A stretch of DNA of 27,642 nt, from contig JAJYJX010000007.1 of the NCBI GenBank assembly GCA_021789095.1, forward strand, positions 1 through 27,642, written 5' to 3'. This document shows positions 1-7,651 of this stretch, one piece after another (position 1 is the stretch's first letter; each line of letters opens with the position of its first letter). Position numbers and translations under genes: made by a program. The stretch comes from a bacterium. Its GTDB lineage: Bacteria > JAMCPX01. Under the pieces are notes generated by a model. The model saw only the letters and a program-made list of their open reading frames with translations, was not told the DNA's origin and searched no databases.

Positions 1-14
1 TCTTTTGCGGTCAT
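1..14 (-). CDS. 5' end of an unidentified gene, cut by the window edge
   Basis: An ATG on the minus strand at 14-12 is followed by codons reading M-T-A-K before the window ends. A strong Shine-Dalgarno, AAGGAGG, lies at 25-19 on the same strand with four bases before the ATG, and a sigma-54-type promoter sits just upstream (60-45). Four residues are too few to name the product. Its position directly downstream of a NifA-like activator suggests a nitrogen-related or other sigma-54-dependent gene, which is an inference only. Confidence 0.5.
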
Positions 15-44
15 AGTGCCTCCTTAAAGTTTATTTTTTTAGAA

Positions 45-60
45 TGCAGATAACATGCCA
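45..60 (-). promoter_or_regulatory. Candidate sigma-54 (-24/-12) promoter
   Basis: Read on the minus strand, 60-45 is TGGCATGTTATCTGCA. Against the RpoN consensus TGGCACG-N4-TTGCA it keeps the invariant GG and GC with the correct ten-base spacing, and differs only at C6 to T and T12 to C. The predicted transcription start, about 12 bases after the GC, falls near position 34, leaving room for the AAGGAGG site at 25-19 and the ATG at 14. The neighbouring gene encodes a sigma-54 activator, which strengthens the call. Confidence 0.65.
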
Positions 61-91
61 ACTGTTCCTCTGGATTGCAAGCATTTTATGA

Positions 92-109
92 TGTTACATC
101 TTTGTAACA
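92..109. promoter_or_regulatory. Palindromic candidate activator-binding site
   Basis: TGTTAC (92-97) and GTAACA (104-109) form a perfect inverted repeat with a six-base centre, giving TGT-N12-ACA. It lies about 32 bases upstream of the sigma-54 box at 60-45, between the NifA-like gene and the gene it probably regulates. The classical NifA site is TGT-N10-ACA, so the spacing here is two bases longer. Related half-sites follow nearby, such as TGTTGAAACA at 144-153 and TGT-N9-ACA at 125-139. Binding by the adjacent activator is an inference. Confidence 0.45.
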
Positions 110-200
110 ACTTTACAACAATTTTGTTCTATTGTGACATAAATGTTGAAACACAGGGCTGTCTTTTTTTGGGACGGACGGCATCCTGTCCTGCGGAATT

Positions 201-1802
201 TCAATCCCGTGAAACCCCGTTTATGGTGGCGCCGACTTCAAGTGCTATACCGTACTTCTGTATTTTATATCCCAGCTGCCTCTGGGTAATGCCGAGCAAT
301 CTTGCGGCTTTTGCCTTTACGCCGTTGACCTTTTTCAATGCATCGATGATCTTGCTCTTTTCAATGTCCTCTATCATACTGTCAAGCCGGTAATGCTCTG
401 AAATCGCCTGTTTGGAAGGTGCCGAATAAGACTTTCCCTGCTCTCTGCTTACAACCGGTATAGGTATGTCTTTTATGTTGATAACATTGCCCCGGGTCAT
501 GATAACAGCACGCTCTATCATGTTTTCAAGCTCTCTTACATTGCCGGGCCAGTTGTAATTTATAAGGAACTCCATTGCGTGTTCTGAAAGTTTCAGAGAT
601 TTGCCGTGCTCTTTGTTGAACCCGCCAAGGAAGTGCTCTACGAGCAAAGGTATGTCTTCTTTCCGCTCCCGCAGTGCAGGCATAAATATAGGGACCACAT
701 TCAGCCTGTAGTACAGGTCTTCCCTGAATTTTTTTTCTTTTATTGCTTCTTCAAGATCGCTGTTCGTTGCAGCAATTATCCTTACATCAACCTCCATAGT
801 TTTTGTACCGCCGAGCCTTTCAAAACGCTTTTCCTGTATTACCCTGAGAAGTTTTGCCTGGGTTGCAAGGCTTATCTCACCTATTTCGTCGAGGAACATG
901 GTGCCTTCATGGGCAAGTTCGAACCTGCCCTTCTTTGTTTCGGCAGCGCCGGTAAAAGCGCCTTTTTCGTATCCGAACAGCTCGCTTTCAAGCAGTGTAT
1001 CGGGCAGAGCGGCACAGTTCGTCTTTATAAACGGTTTTCCTGCTCGCGGGCTGTGGAAATGTATTGCCCTGGCAACAAGCTCCTTGCCTGTTCCGCTTTC
1101 ACCCCGGATAAGCACTGTTGCCTTCGTGGGGCTGACCCTGTCTATGATTTCAAACACCTCTTCTATGTGCGGGCTTATGCCTATTATGTTCTCCGGCCGG
1201 TATTTTGATTTTAATTCATTGATCAATTCTTTCTTTTCCTGCTCCATGTCGTGGCGCTGTTTCTCTATCGTCTGATTTAACCGTATTGCCTGGCCTATAA
1301 GTGCAGCTATCATGGACAGGAGGTTTACATCCTCTTCGAACGAAACGTCCTCCTCAAATGTCCTCTGTGCGCTCAAGACGCCTACCACTTTCCTGTCAAT
1401 CTTGACCGGAACGGCAATGAAGGAACCAGCGTCCCTTTTCAGCTCCTTGCCGGTCTTGTTCATAAACATGGGTTCGTCCTTAATATCGGGCAGGACAATG
1501 GGTGTACCGCTCTTACCCACTTTCCCTGTTATACCCTCTCCCAGTTTGTATCTGGCTTTCTGTTTTTCCTCATGCGTAAACCCATAGGAATAATGTATTG
1601 CAAATTCTTTTGTGTCCGGTTCGAACATGAACAGGGCTATCCTGTGTATATCAAGGTACGTCGCGAGCAGTTTAAGGCTGGAATTTACTGAAACATGAAG
1701 GTCTATGCTGGATGACAGCTGTTTGCTTGCTTCGTAAAGCGCTGTAAGCTGCTTCTTTTTGTTGTTGAGCTGTTTTATAAAACCAGAAGGTGTCCTAGGC
1801 AT
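201..1802 (-). CDS. nifA: NifA-like sigma-54-dependent transcriptional activator (GAF-AAA+-Fis HTH)
   Basis: This 533-residue protein has the standard three-part enhancer-binding layout. A GAF sensor domain spans about residues 20-175. The AAA+ domain spans about 200-435, with Walker A GESGTGKE at 234-241, the sigma-54 contact loop GAFTGA at 281-286 and Walker B FLDEIGE at 303-309. A Fis-type helix-turn-helix lies at about 480-517. The C-terminal ARLLGITQRQLGYKIQKYG resembles NifA proteins, but the cysteine pair in the linker of oxygen-sensitive rhizobial NifA is absent. The ATG overlaps the end of miaA by eight bases, so the gene is probably translated in the DUF488-miaA operon. A sigma-54 box and palindrome lie between it and the next gene. 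The NifA subfamily is likely; the target regulon cannot be read from the window. Confidence 0.85.
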   Translation of the reverse strand: MPRTPSGFIKQLNNKKKQLTALYEASKQLSSSIDLHVSVNSSLKLLATYLDIHRIALFMFEPDTKEFAIHYSYGFTHEEKQKARYKLGEGITGKVGKSGTPIVLPDIKDEPMFMNKTGKELKRDAGSFIAVPVKIDRKVVGVLSAQRTFEEDVSFEEDVNLLSMIAALIGQAIRLNQTIEKQRHDMEQEKKELINELKSKYRPENIIGISPHIEEVFEIIDRVSPTKATVLIRGESGTGKELVARAIHFHSPRAGKPFIKTNCAALPDTLLESELFGYEKGAFTGAAETKKGRFELAHEGTMFLDEIGEISLATQAKLLRVIQEKRFERLGGTKTMEVDVRIIAATNSDLEEAIKEKKFREDLYYRLNVVPIFMPALRERKEDIPLLVEHFLGGFNKEHGKSLKLSEHAMEFLINYNWPGNVRELENMIERAVIMTRGNVINIKDIPIPVVSREQGKSYSAPSKQAISEHYRLDSMIEDIEKSKIIDALKKVNGVKAKAARLLGITQRQLGYKIQKYGIALEVGATINGVSRD

Positions 1803-2721
1803 AAATAAACCGTTTGATCCGATCTTTCATATCATCTTTGCCGGATGCATCCGTCCATACAGCATCCTCTATTCTCTTAAACCATGTAACCTGCCTCTTG
1901 GCATATGATTTCGTATGCTTTTTTATAAGCTCCACGGCAGTATCCCTGTCCGTTTTATTATTAAGATATGCAGATATTTCAGCATAGCCAACAGTTTTCA
2001 TTACAGGCAGAGTTATACCATAACCATGGTCAATTAACCATCTTACTTCATCCACCAGTCCCTGTTCGATCATACGATCAACGCGCCTTTCTATAACTGC
2101 ATGATACCCCTTTTTGTCAGGATTATGCAGAACAATATAAAAATAGTCATACCTTTTTTGTAAAAACCGGTGCTGATCCAGATACGTACGCAGTGGTTTC
2201 CCTGTCGCAGTAAATACCTCGAGCGCCCTTACCAGCCTGTATGTATCATTCTGTCTTATGCAGGACGCATCCTCGGGATCAACCTGTTTGAGCCTTTGAT
2301 ACAGTGCATCATTGCCGTACTGCTCTTGCTGCCGCCTGATCTCAGTGCGTACCGCGTCATCGATGTGCGGGATCGGTGCAAGACCGTGCAGCAGCACCTT
2401 GATATAAAGGCCTGTACCGCCTACAACAAACGGCACACGGCCGCTACCGATGATGGCCTCTATGCTTTCATCAGCCATGTCAACATACCGTGCGGCACTG
2501 AAGCGTACAGACGGTTCTATCACATCTAACATATAGTGCTTTACAGCGGCTCTTTGCCTTGCATCAGGCTTTGCAGTGCCTATGTCCATGTATTTATATA
2601 CCTGCCTTGAATCGCAATTAACGATCTCCCCATTGAAGGATAAAGCAAGATCAATGCCACATTCCGTTTTTCCCGTCGCAGTAGGTCCTGATATAATAAT
2701 GATTTTGTGTTTGGAAGTCAT
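1795..2721 (-). CDS. miaA: tRNA dimethylallyltransferase MiaA
   Basis: MiaA transfers a dimethylallyl group to N6 of A37 in tRNAs reading codons that start with U. The protein has the P-loop GPTATGKT at residues 12-19, the DSRQVY segment that contacts the tRNA, and GGTGLYIK further on, all typical of the family; 308 residues is a usual length. I placed the start at the ATG at 2721 (MTSKHK...), just before the P-loop as in other MiaA proteins. A TTG at 2754, overlapping the DUF488 stop, would add 11 residues, and neither start has a clear Shine-Dalgarno. Its TAG stop (1797-1795) lies inside the start of the nifA-like gene, indicating translational coupling. Confidence 0.95.
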   Translation of the reverse strand: MTSKHKIIIISGPTATGKTECGIDLALSFNGEIVNCDSRQVYKYMDIGTAKPDARQRAAVKHYMLDVIEPSVRFSAARYVDMADESIEAIIGSGRVPFVVGGTGLYIKVLLHGLAPIPHIDDAVRTEIRRQQEQYGNDALYQRLKQVDPEDASCIRQNDTYRLVRALEVFTATGKPLRTYLDQHRFLQKRYDYFYIVLHNPDKKGYHAVIERRVDRMIEQGLVDEVRWLIDHGYGITLPVMKTVGYAEISAYLNNKTDRDTAVELIKKHTKSYAKRQVTWFKRIEDAVWTDASGKDDMKDRIKRFIYA

Positions 2722-2750
2722 AAAAGCTGGATCTATACCTGAAAGGAATA

Positions 2751-3113
2751 TCAAATCTTATGCTGAGCGTGCAGGTATTCCATAAGTGCAACAGCATTAT
2801 TATGGTGTTCATCCTTTGCGGCGTAAAGCAATGTAACAACACCTTTCCGTGAACGCTCCGCAATAACACTGAGGAGTTCTTCTTTACCGGGCAGGGCTTC
2901 CAGTTCTTTAAAATACCTGCGTTTGAACTCATCCCATTTTTCAGGGTCATGGCCAAACCATTTTCTCAAATCGTTTCCGGGTGCAATCTCTTTTAACCAC
3001 AGTTCAATCTTTGCTTCCTTCTTGTTCATCCCCCTCGGCCACAATCTGTCAACAAGTATCCTGAATCCGTCGGCATCTGAGGGTTTATCATATATTCTCT
3101 TTATCTTTACCAT
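2751..3113 (-). CDS. DUF488 (YeaO-like) family protein
   Basis: This small protein of about 120 residues begins [20 protein letters not shown] and contains DRLWPRG followed by WLKEIAPG and LRKWFGHDP, all characteristic of DUF488/YeaO. The biochemical function of the family is not established. I chose the ATG at 3113 because GGGAGG lies just upstream at 3122-3117; an in-frame start at 3170 would add 19 residues that do not fit the family N-terminus. The TGA at 2753-2751 touches the alternative TTG start of miaA. The gene heads a minus-strand unit running into miaA and the activator, and diverges from the homospermidine synthase gene. Confidence 0.85.
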   Translation of the reverse strand: MVKIKRIYDKPSDADGFRILVDRLWPRGMNKKEAKIELWLKEIAPGNDLRKWFGHDPEKWDEFKRRYFKELEALPGKEELLSVIAERSRKGVVTLLYAAKDEHHNNAVALMEYLHAQHKI

Positions 3114-3236
3114 ACTACCCTCCCGTATATATGCTTTATCCGATAATTTTTTTACAATAGCATACTGCAAGGAATAATAATATAAAATGGGTTTATGCTG
3201 CCGGGATGGCTTCTTCCCTTATGTTTGAAAAAAATA

Positions 3237-3265
3237 TTGACTTCATAGAAACATTTTTATATTCA
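3237..3265 (+). promoter_or_regulatory. Weak candidate sigma-70 promoter for the polyamine cassette
   Basis: TTGACT at 3237-3242 is a good -35 match. A -10 could be TATATT at 3258-3263 (spacer 15) or TATTCA at 3260-3265 (spacer 17). Either places the transcription start only about 8-12 bases before the ATG at 3281, giving a very short or nearly leaderless transcript, consistent with the lack of a Shine-Dalgarno. The -10 assignment is uncertain. Confidence 0.35.
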
Positions 3266-3280
3266 TTGCATAAATAATTT

Positions 3281-4726
3281 ATGAAATTAAACTTCAACAA
3301 CAATATTTTAATTATGGGGTATGGTGCTGTTTCTCAATGCACCATTCCAATTCTTCTTGATCATATAGATGTACCAAGAAAAAAAATAACGATTGTTGAT
3401 TTCGAAGACAAATCTTCCAAATTAAAATCAATTACAGATACAGGGATAAATTTTGTACATAAAAAAATAACGCCTGAAAACCTGAAATCGGTTTTGGATA
3501 AATATGCAGGTAAAAACGGGCTAATAGTCGATTTGGCATGGAATATAGGAGCAATAGACGTCTTAAACTGGTGTCATAATAACAACACACTGTATGTAAA
3601 CACCTCCGTCGAGGTATGGGACCCCTACAGGAACGAAGAAATTTTCGAAAAAACTCTTTACTGGAGACAGATGCAGATAAAAGGGCTGAAAGAGAAATTC
3701 GGAGACTCCTCAACAGCAATCCTGGACCATGGAGCAAATCCGGGATTAATTTCTCACTTTACAAAACAAGGATTAATGGATATCGCAAATGAGATTATGA
3801 AAGATAAAAAGTTTTCAGGAAAATTACTTGACGAGTTATCAGGCTATAAAAAAGCGAAGGATTTCCCGAATTTGGCACGGATACTCGGAGTTAAAGTAAT
3901 CCATTGCAGTGAAAGAGACACCCAGATAACGAACAGGCCGAAAGAGGTTGATGAATTTGTGAATACCTGGAGTATAGAAGGTTTTCGGGAGGAAGGGATG
4001 GCCCCGGCTGAGATGGGCTGGGGGACCCATGAAAAAAAGCATCCGCCGCTTACCTATGAAGCGCCCTACGGCCCGAAAAACCAGATATTCCTGGCCCAGA
4101 TGGGAATGAACACAAGAATTAAATCATACGTTCCTGAAGTCGGACCAATCGAAGGTATGATAGTAAGACATGGAGAGGCATTTGGAATCTCAGACAGGCT
4201 GACCGTCTATGATAAAGAGGGTCGTCCAATCTACAGGCCGACCGTACATTATGCTTATATGCCCTGCCATGAAGCAATCGTTTCTCTGGCTGAATTAAGG
4301 GCAAGAAATTATGAATTACAGCCAAAATTAAGAATAATGACCGATGAGATTATCTCAGGGAAAGATATCCTGGGGGCATTATTAATGGGACATCCCTACA
4401 ATTCATGGTGGACAGGTTCAATCTTAAGTATTGAGGAAACAAGAAGGCTTGCACCGGGACAGAATGCAACAACACTTCAGGTAGCAGCCGGAGTTGTTTC
4501 AGCGGTAAAATACATGATTGAAAATCCAAAAAAGGGAATTCTTATTCCGGATGATATACCCCATGATTATATCTTGAACATAGCAAAGCCTTATCTCGGA
4601 GAACTGCATTCAAGACCCTATGACTGGACCCCGCTGAAAAGCAGAACTGTTTTTTTTAAAGAAAACCCGGAGCATAGTGTAGATGGAGATCTGTGGCAAT
4701 TTGAATGTTTCAGACCTTTACCGTAA
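3281..4726 (+). CDS. hss: Homospermidine synthase
   Basis: Homospermidine synthase is an NAD-dependent enzyme of the saccharopine-dehydrogenase-like fold that joins two putrescines, or transfers an aminobutyl group, to make sym-homospermidine. The 481-residue length is usual. The Rossmann glycine motif GYGAVSQC is at 13-20, the NTSVEVW strand at 107-113, DHGANPGL at 149-156 and WSIEGFREEG at 230-239. The last matches the Trp/Glu segment that lines the substrate site in the Blastochloris enzyme. AEMGWGTHEK at 243-252 and HPYNSWWTG at 371-379 are also family-typical. A fold-III decarboxylase starts three bases after the stop, so the pair can supply its own putrescine. Base composition is very AT-rich (14 of 60 G+C in the line starting at 3421), and no Shine-Dalgarno precedes the ATG. 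Confidence 0.9.
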   Translation: MKLNFNNNILIMGYGAVSQCTIPILLDHIDVPRKKITIVDFEDKSSKLKSITDTGINFVHKKITPENLKSVLDKYAGKNGLIVDLAWNIGAIDVLNWCHNNNTLYVNTSVEVWDPYRNEEIFEKTLYWRQMQIKGLKEKFGDSSTAILDHGANPGLISHFTKQGLMDIANEIMKDKKFSGKLLDELSGYKKAKDFPNLARILGVKVIHCSERDTQITNRPKEVDEFVNTWSIEGFREEGMAPAEMGWGTHEKKHPPLTYEAPYGPKNQIFLAQMGMNTRIKSYVPEVGPIEGMIVRHGEAFGISDRLTVYDKEGRPIYRPTVHYAYMPCHEAIVSLAELRARNYELQPKLRIMTDEIISGKDILGALLMGHPYNSWWTGSILSIEETRRLAPGQNATTLQVAAGVVSAVKYMIENPKKGILIPDDIPHDYILNIAKPYLGELHSRPYDWTPLKSRTVFFKENPEHSVDGDLWQFECFRPLP

Positions 4727-4729
4727 AAA

Positions 4730-5920
4730 ATGAACAAAGAGACTATTAAAAAGCTGGCTGAAGAGAACGGAACTCCTCTCCTGATAATGGATCACGAGCA
4801 GATAAGAAGAAACTATCAGGAATTCAGGGATAGACTGCCAAGAGTCCAGATTTATTATGCAATAAAGGCAAACTCTGATCCTGAAATCATAAAAACATTA
4901 TTGAAGCTCGGCTCAAGCTTCGATGTGGCCTCTCTCAATGAATTTAACCTGATTTTTGATCTGGTAAAACATCTTGAGCCACGGGATCTGCAGAATTTTA
5001 TCTGGAACAATATTATCTATGCAAATCCCGCCAAAAAACCTGATTCCCTGCATGTTTTAAATCTATACAAACCGCTCCTGACCTATGACAGTATCGAAGA
5101 AATGAAAAAAATCAAAACACACTCCCCGGATGCCGGCCTGTTATTGAGGATAAAAATTTCAGATGAAGGTTCTGTTGTAAAATTTTCAAATAAATTCGGG
5201 ATTGACCCGGAACAGGCTGTGGATTTAATAGAAAAAACAATAAAAGACGGCCTGACCGTCGAGGGGATAAGCTTTCATGCAGGAAGCCAGTGCAATAAGC
5301 CGAAAAATTTTGTAAAAGCATTAAGGACTATTTCTGAAATCTTCAAAGAAGCGGAATCAAAAGGTTATGCAATTGGAGAGACCGTAACAAAGGGCTATCC
5401 AATAAAAATTGTAGACATCGGAGGAGGTTTTCCGGTGCAATACAATGGAGATGAACAGTCTTTTGAAGGATTAGCAAATATAATCAATAAAGAAATTGAT
5501 AAATTATTTTCAAAAGATAAAATATTGTTGCTGGCAGAACCGGGAAGATTTTTAGTTGCAAATGCAGGGACAGAGGTCGCAAGCGTTGTACTTGCGAAAC
5601 ATTCAACAATTCCTCCTTCCTATCATATTGATGATGGGGTCTATCATACCTTTTCAGCACTAATTTATGATCATGTTCCAATAAAGGTAAGATCCATTAA
5701 AGCCGGTGAACTAAAAGAATGCAGGTTGTTCGGCCCGACCTGTGACGGATTGGATACCCTTTCGGAGAATGAGTATATTCACAATACAGGAAAGGTTTTC
5801 CTGCCGGAATTACAAGAGGGCGATCTCATTTATACGGAAAATATGGGCGCCTATACGACGGCCTCTTCGACCAATTTCAATGGCATGCCCCCTGCGAAGG
5901 TTATCCATATCAATTTATAA
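4730..5920 (+). CDS. Fold-III PLP-dependent ornithine/lysine-type decarboxylase
   Basis: This 396-residue enzyme belongs to the alanine-racemase-fold group of PLP decarboxylases that includes eukaryotic-type ornithine decarboxylase and bacterial lysine/ornithine decarboxylases. Visible landmarks are YYAIKAN with PLP lysine 46, HAGSQC at 183-188, the glycine loop GGGFP at 231-235, EPGRF at 270-274 (phosphate binding), and GPTCDGLD at 335-342 with Cys338 and Asp339 of the second-subunit active site. A late YTENMGAYT is typical of the family. Coupling to homospermidine synthase makes ornithine to putrescine the likely reaction. Lysine or carboxynorspermidine activity cannot be excluded by eye, though the GPTCDGLD signature favours ornithine/lysine. 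Only AAA separates it from hss, and there is no clear Shine-Dalgarno. Confidence 0.88.
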   Translation: MNKETIKKLAEENGTPLLIMDHEQIRRNYQEFRDRLPRVQIYYAIKANSDPEIIKTLLKLGSSFDVASLNEFNLIFDLVKHLEPRDLQNFIWNNIIYANPAKKPDSLHVLNLYKPLLTYDSIEEMKKIKTHSPDAGLLLRIKISDEGSVVKFSNKFGIDPEQAVDLIEKTIKDGLTVEGISFHAGSQCNKPKNFVKALRTISEIFKEAESKGYAIGETVTKGYPIKIVDIGGGFPVQYNGDEQSFEGLANIINKEIDKLFSKDKILLLAEPGRFLVANAGTEVASVVLAKHSTIPPSYHIDDGVYHTFSALIYDHVPIKVRSIKAGELKECRLFGPTCDGLDTLSENEYIHNTGKVFLPELQEGDLIYTENMGAYTTASSTNFNGMPPAKVIHINL

Positions 5921-6080
5921 ATCCGGCAAACCCCGGTAGAAAGTCCGTGCCTGCACACAGAAGTGATATTACAAAAACTCAGCGTCAGTATCATTTTTTC
6001 TTTCTGTCCCTCATTAATCCGCCTAAGAATCTCAATATTTAAGTCAGACCCCGATCGCTTCCTTCCGATCACTTCTTTCC

Positions 6081-6109
6081 TTGACGAATGCTTTCTGTAA
6101 AGCTATTGC
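6081..6109 (+). promoter_or_regulatory. Candidate sigma-70 promoter of the TRAP binding-protein gene
   Basis: TTGACG (6081-6086) and TATTGC (6104-6109) are separated by 17 bases. The predicted start near 6116 precedes the AAGGAGG at 6125-6131 and the ATG at 6136. This agrees with choosing that ATG over an upstream in-frame one at 6088, which would lie inside the promoter. Confidence 0.45.
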
Positions 6110-6135
6110 TCATATTGATCGGGCAAGGAGGCGTG

Positions 6136-7365
6136 ATGTTGTTGGGTATTACAAAAAAGATCTTTTATATTATGCTTATAGCATCTGTTATTCCGGCTGC
6201 AGCCACGGCAGCAAAGTCCACACAGAAAGAGAACGATGAAGTTGCGGCATTCGCGGCGAAATTCAAGATAGACGATATGAATGTAGCCAGGAACATCATT
6301 AAAGAAATAAAAAAGAAATACGGAATAAAAGATGTCGTGAAGGAAAGAATAATAGATGTGCTTGCAAAAAGGTACAATGTAAGTGCGGAACAGTTTCAGG
6401 AACTTACTCCAATTACGCTGAATATGGGTACACTTGCTCCTGCGAATACGCCCTGGACCAAACTTGCAACAGAAACCGTTATTCCGTTTCTTTACTGGGA
6501 AACCGGCGGTCTGGTCAAACAAAGGCTTTATGCAGCAGGGGCAATGGGAGAAGATGCGGACATCTTGAGAAAGATGCGTACGGGAGAACTCCAGGGCTGC
6601 GGATGTAATGCACAGGGCGTTATTGATGCCGCCCCTGAATTGTCTGTCTTTGCACTGCCGATGCTGTTTGACAACTACAAGCAGGTTGATTGTGTTTTAG
6701 ACGGACTAAGAAAAGACATAGATGCAATATTTGCAAGGCACGGGTATGTACTGATAGGACTGGTGCATACAGGGTTCTTTTATATTTATACCAAGAACAA
6801 TGTAACGACTCTGGCGCAATTAAAAAAGCAGAAGATTAATACATGGTTCGGAAAAGTGGAAAAAACATACATGAACGAACTCGGCATCAAACCTATACCT
6901 GTCAGCGTTACTGATATTATTCCGTCCTTTCAGACAGATACTATAAATGCCACAATAACACCACCCGGGTGGCTGCTTGGTGTGCAGGGTTTTGTATACA
7001 TGCACTATTTCCTGACACCGCCGGTTTTCTATTCCCCGGGAGCAATCTTTATAGACAAGAAACAGTTGGATGCTGCTGTAAAAAGATATCCCCAGGGTTT
7101 TGCAAATGCTGTAATAGAGTTTGCTTTGGATTTCATGAAGATATATGAGATTGGGTGGAGAAACGATATTGCATCTTTTGAGAAAAAGAGTTTAGAGGCG
7201 TTTAAAGAAGAAGGACTTAAAGAAGTCAGGTTAGACGATCCTGATATAAAAACCATGAGAGCAACGGCTAAAAAGACATGGGAACAACTCAGTGGAAACG
7301 CTTATTCAAAGGCATGGTTAAACAGGGTGATCCAGCAAAGGAATAAATGTAGTTTGGGTAGATAG
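6136..7365 (+). CDS. Orphan TRAP-type (DctP family) periplasmic solute-binding protein
   Basis: The 409-residue protein starts with a signal peptide (ITKKIFYIMLIASVIPAAATA), followed by about 60 charged helical residues (roughly 27-90) that standard TRAP binding proteins lack. The DctP-like domain then begins near LNMGTLAP, with LSVFALPMLFDNYKQVD matching the family's PELxxxxLPFLFxxxxxVD segment. In place of the usual K-I/L-R-V substrate-binding arginine the sequence reads QKINTWF, so the carboxylate-binding arginine appears to be replaced by asparagine. A CGC pair sits at about residues 155-157. The start is set by AAGGAGG at 6125-6131. No dctQ or dctM membrane genes are nearby, so partner and ligand are unknown. 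It may bind a non-carboxylate solute, or act in sensing or lipid trafficking. Confidence 0.75.
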   Translation: MLLGITKKIFYIMLIASVIPAAATAAKSTQKENDEVAAFAAKFKIDDMNVARNIIKEIKKKYGIKDVVKERIIDVLAKRYNVSAEQFQELTPITLNMGTLAPANTPWTKLATETVIPFLYWETGGLVKQRLYAAGAMGEDADILRKMRTGELQGCGCNAQGVIDAAPELSVFALPMLFDNYKQVDCVLDGLRKDIDAIFARHGYVLIGLVHTGFFYIYTKNNVTTLAQLKKQKINTWFGKVEKTYMNELGIKPIPVSVTDIIPSFQTDTINATITPPGWLLGVQGFVYMHYFLTPPVFYSPGAIFIDKKQLDAAVKRYPQGFANAVIEFALDFMKIYEIGWRNDIASFEKKSLEAFKEEGLKEVRLDDPDIKTMRATAKKTWEQLSGNAYSKAWLNRVIQQRNKCSLGR

Positions 7366-7651
7366 AATCAAACGAATGCTGCTGTTTCGCCATAATTCCT
7401 TATAAGAGATCCATAACCTGATTGCTTCTCTTGATGTTGGTCATCTACAGTATTATCGCAAGAAGTGCAGTATCAAAAATGCTGCCCGGGTTTTCAACCG
7501 TACCCCTGAAATCATAGGGCGGGACCGGCTTCAAACCAAATCCTAAACTGTGTGAAAGTTTTGTCATTCAACACTCTGTATAGGGTGTTTACAATTATTC
7601 AGGAATATATAATACTTCATACATAATCCTTGAATAATGAAAGGAGGCTTT
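7366..7651. other. Intergenic region with a possible gene remnant
   Basis: No complete gene is visible in these 286 bases. An open stretch without a start codon, 7406-7546 on the plus strand, encodes 46 residues ending in TAA and containing YYRKKCSIKNAARVFNRTPE. It looks protein-like and could be the decayed end of a DNA-binding protein, but I do not recognise it. The downstream part carries a TATAAT at 7608-7613 with no good -35, and an inverted repeat listed separately. Confidence 0.3.
7594..7638. promoter_or_regulatory. Inverted repeat flanking the crotonase promoter, possible operator
   Basis: ATTATTCA (7594-7601) and TGAATAAT (7631-7638) are perfect 8-base inverted arms 29 bases apart. 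They bracket the TATAAT at 7608-7613, and the right arm ends two bases before the AAGGAGG at 7641-7647. They could be two half-sites of an operator or a weak mRNA stem next to the ribosome-binding site. The arms are AT-rich, so chance occurrence is possible. Confidence 0.35.

Noticed and set aside
92-109. Classical NifA upstream activator sequence
   Set aside because: The canonical site is TGT-N10-ACA; this palindrome has twelve bases between TGT and ACA. It is reported only as a candidate activator site.
5921-6080. Terminator or structured RNA after the decarboxylase gene
   Set aside because: The CCGG/CCGG pair near 5923-5936 has only four-base arms and no T-run follows. I found no convincing stem or known RNA motif.
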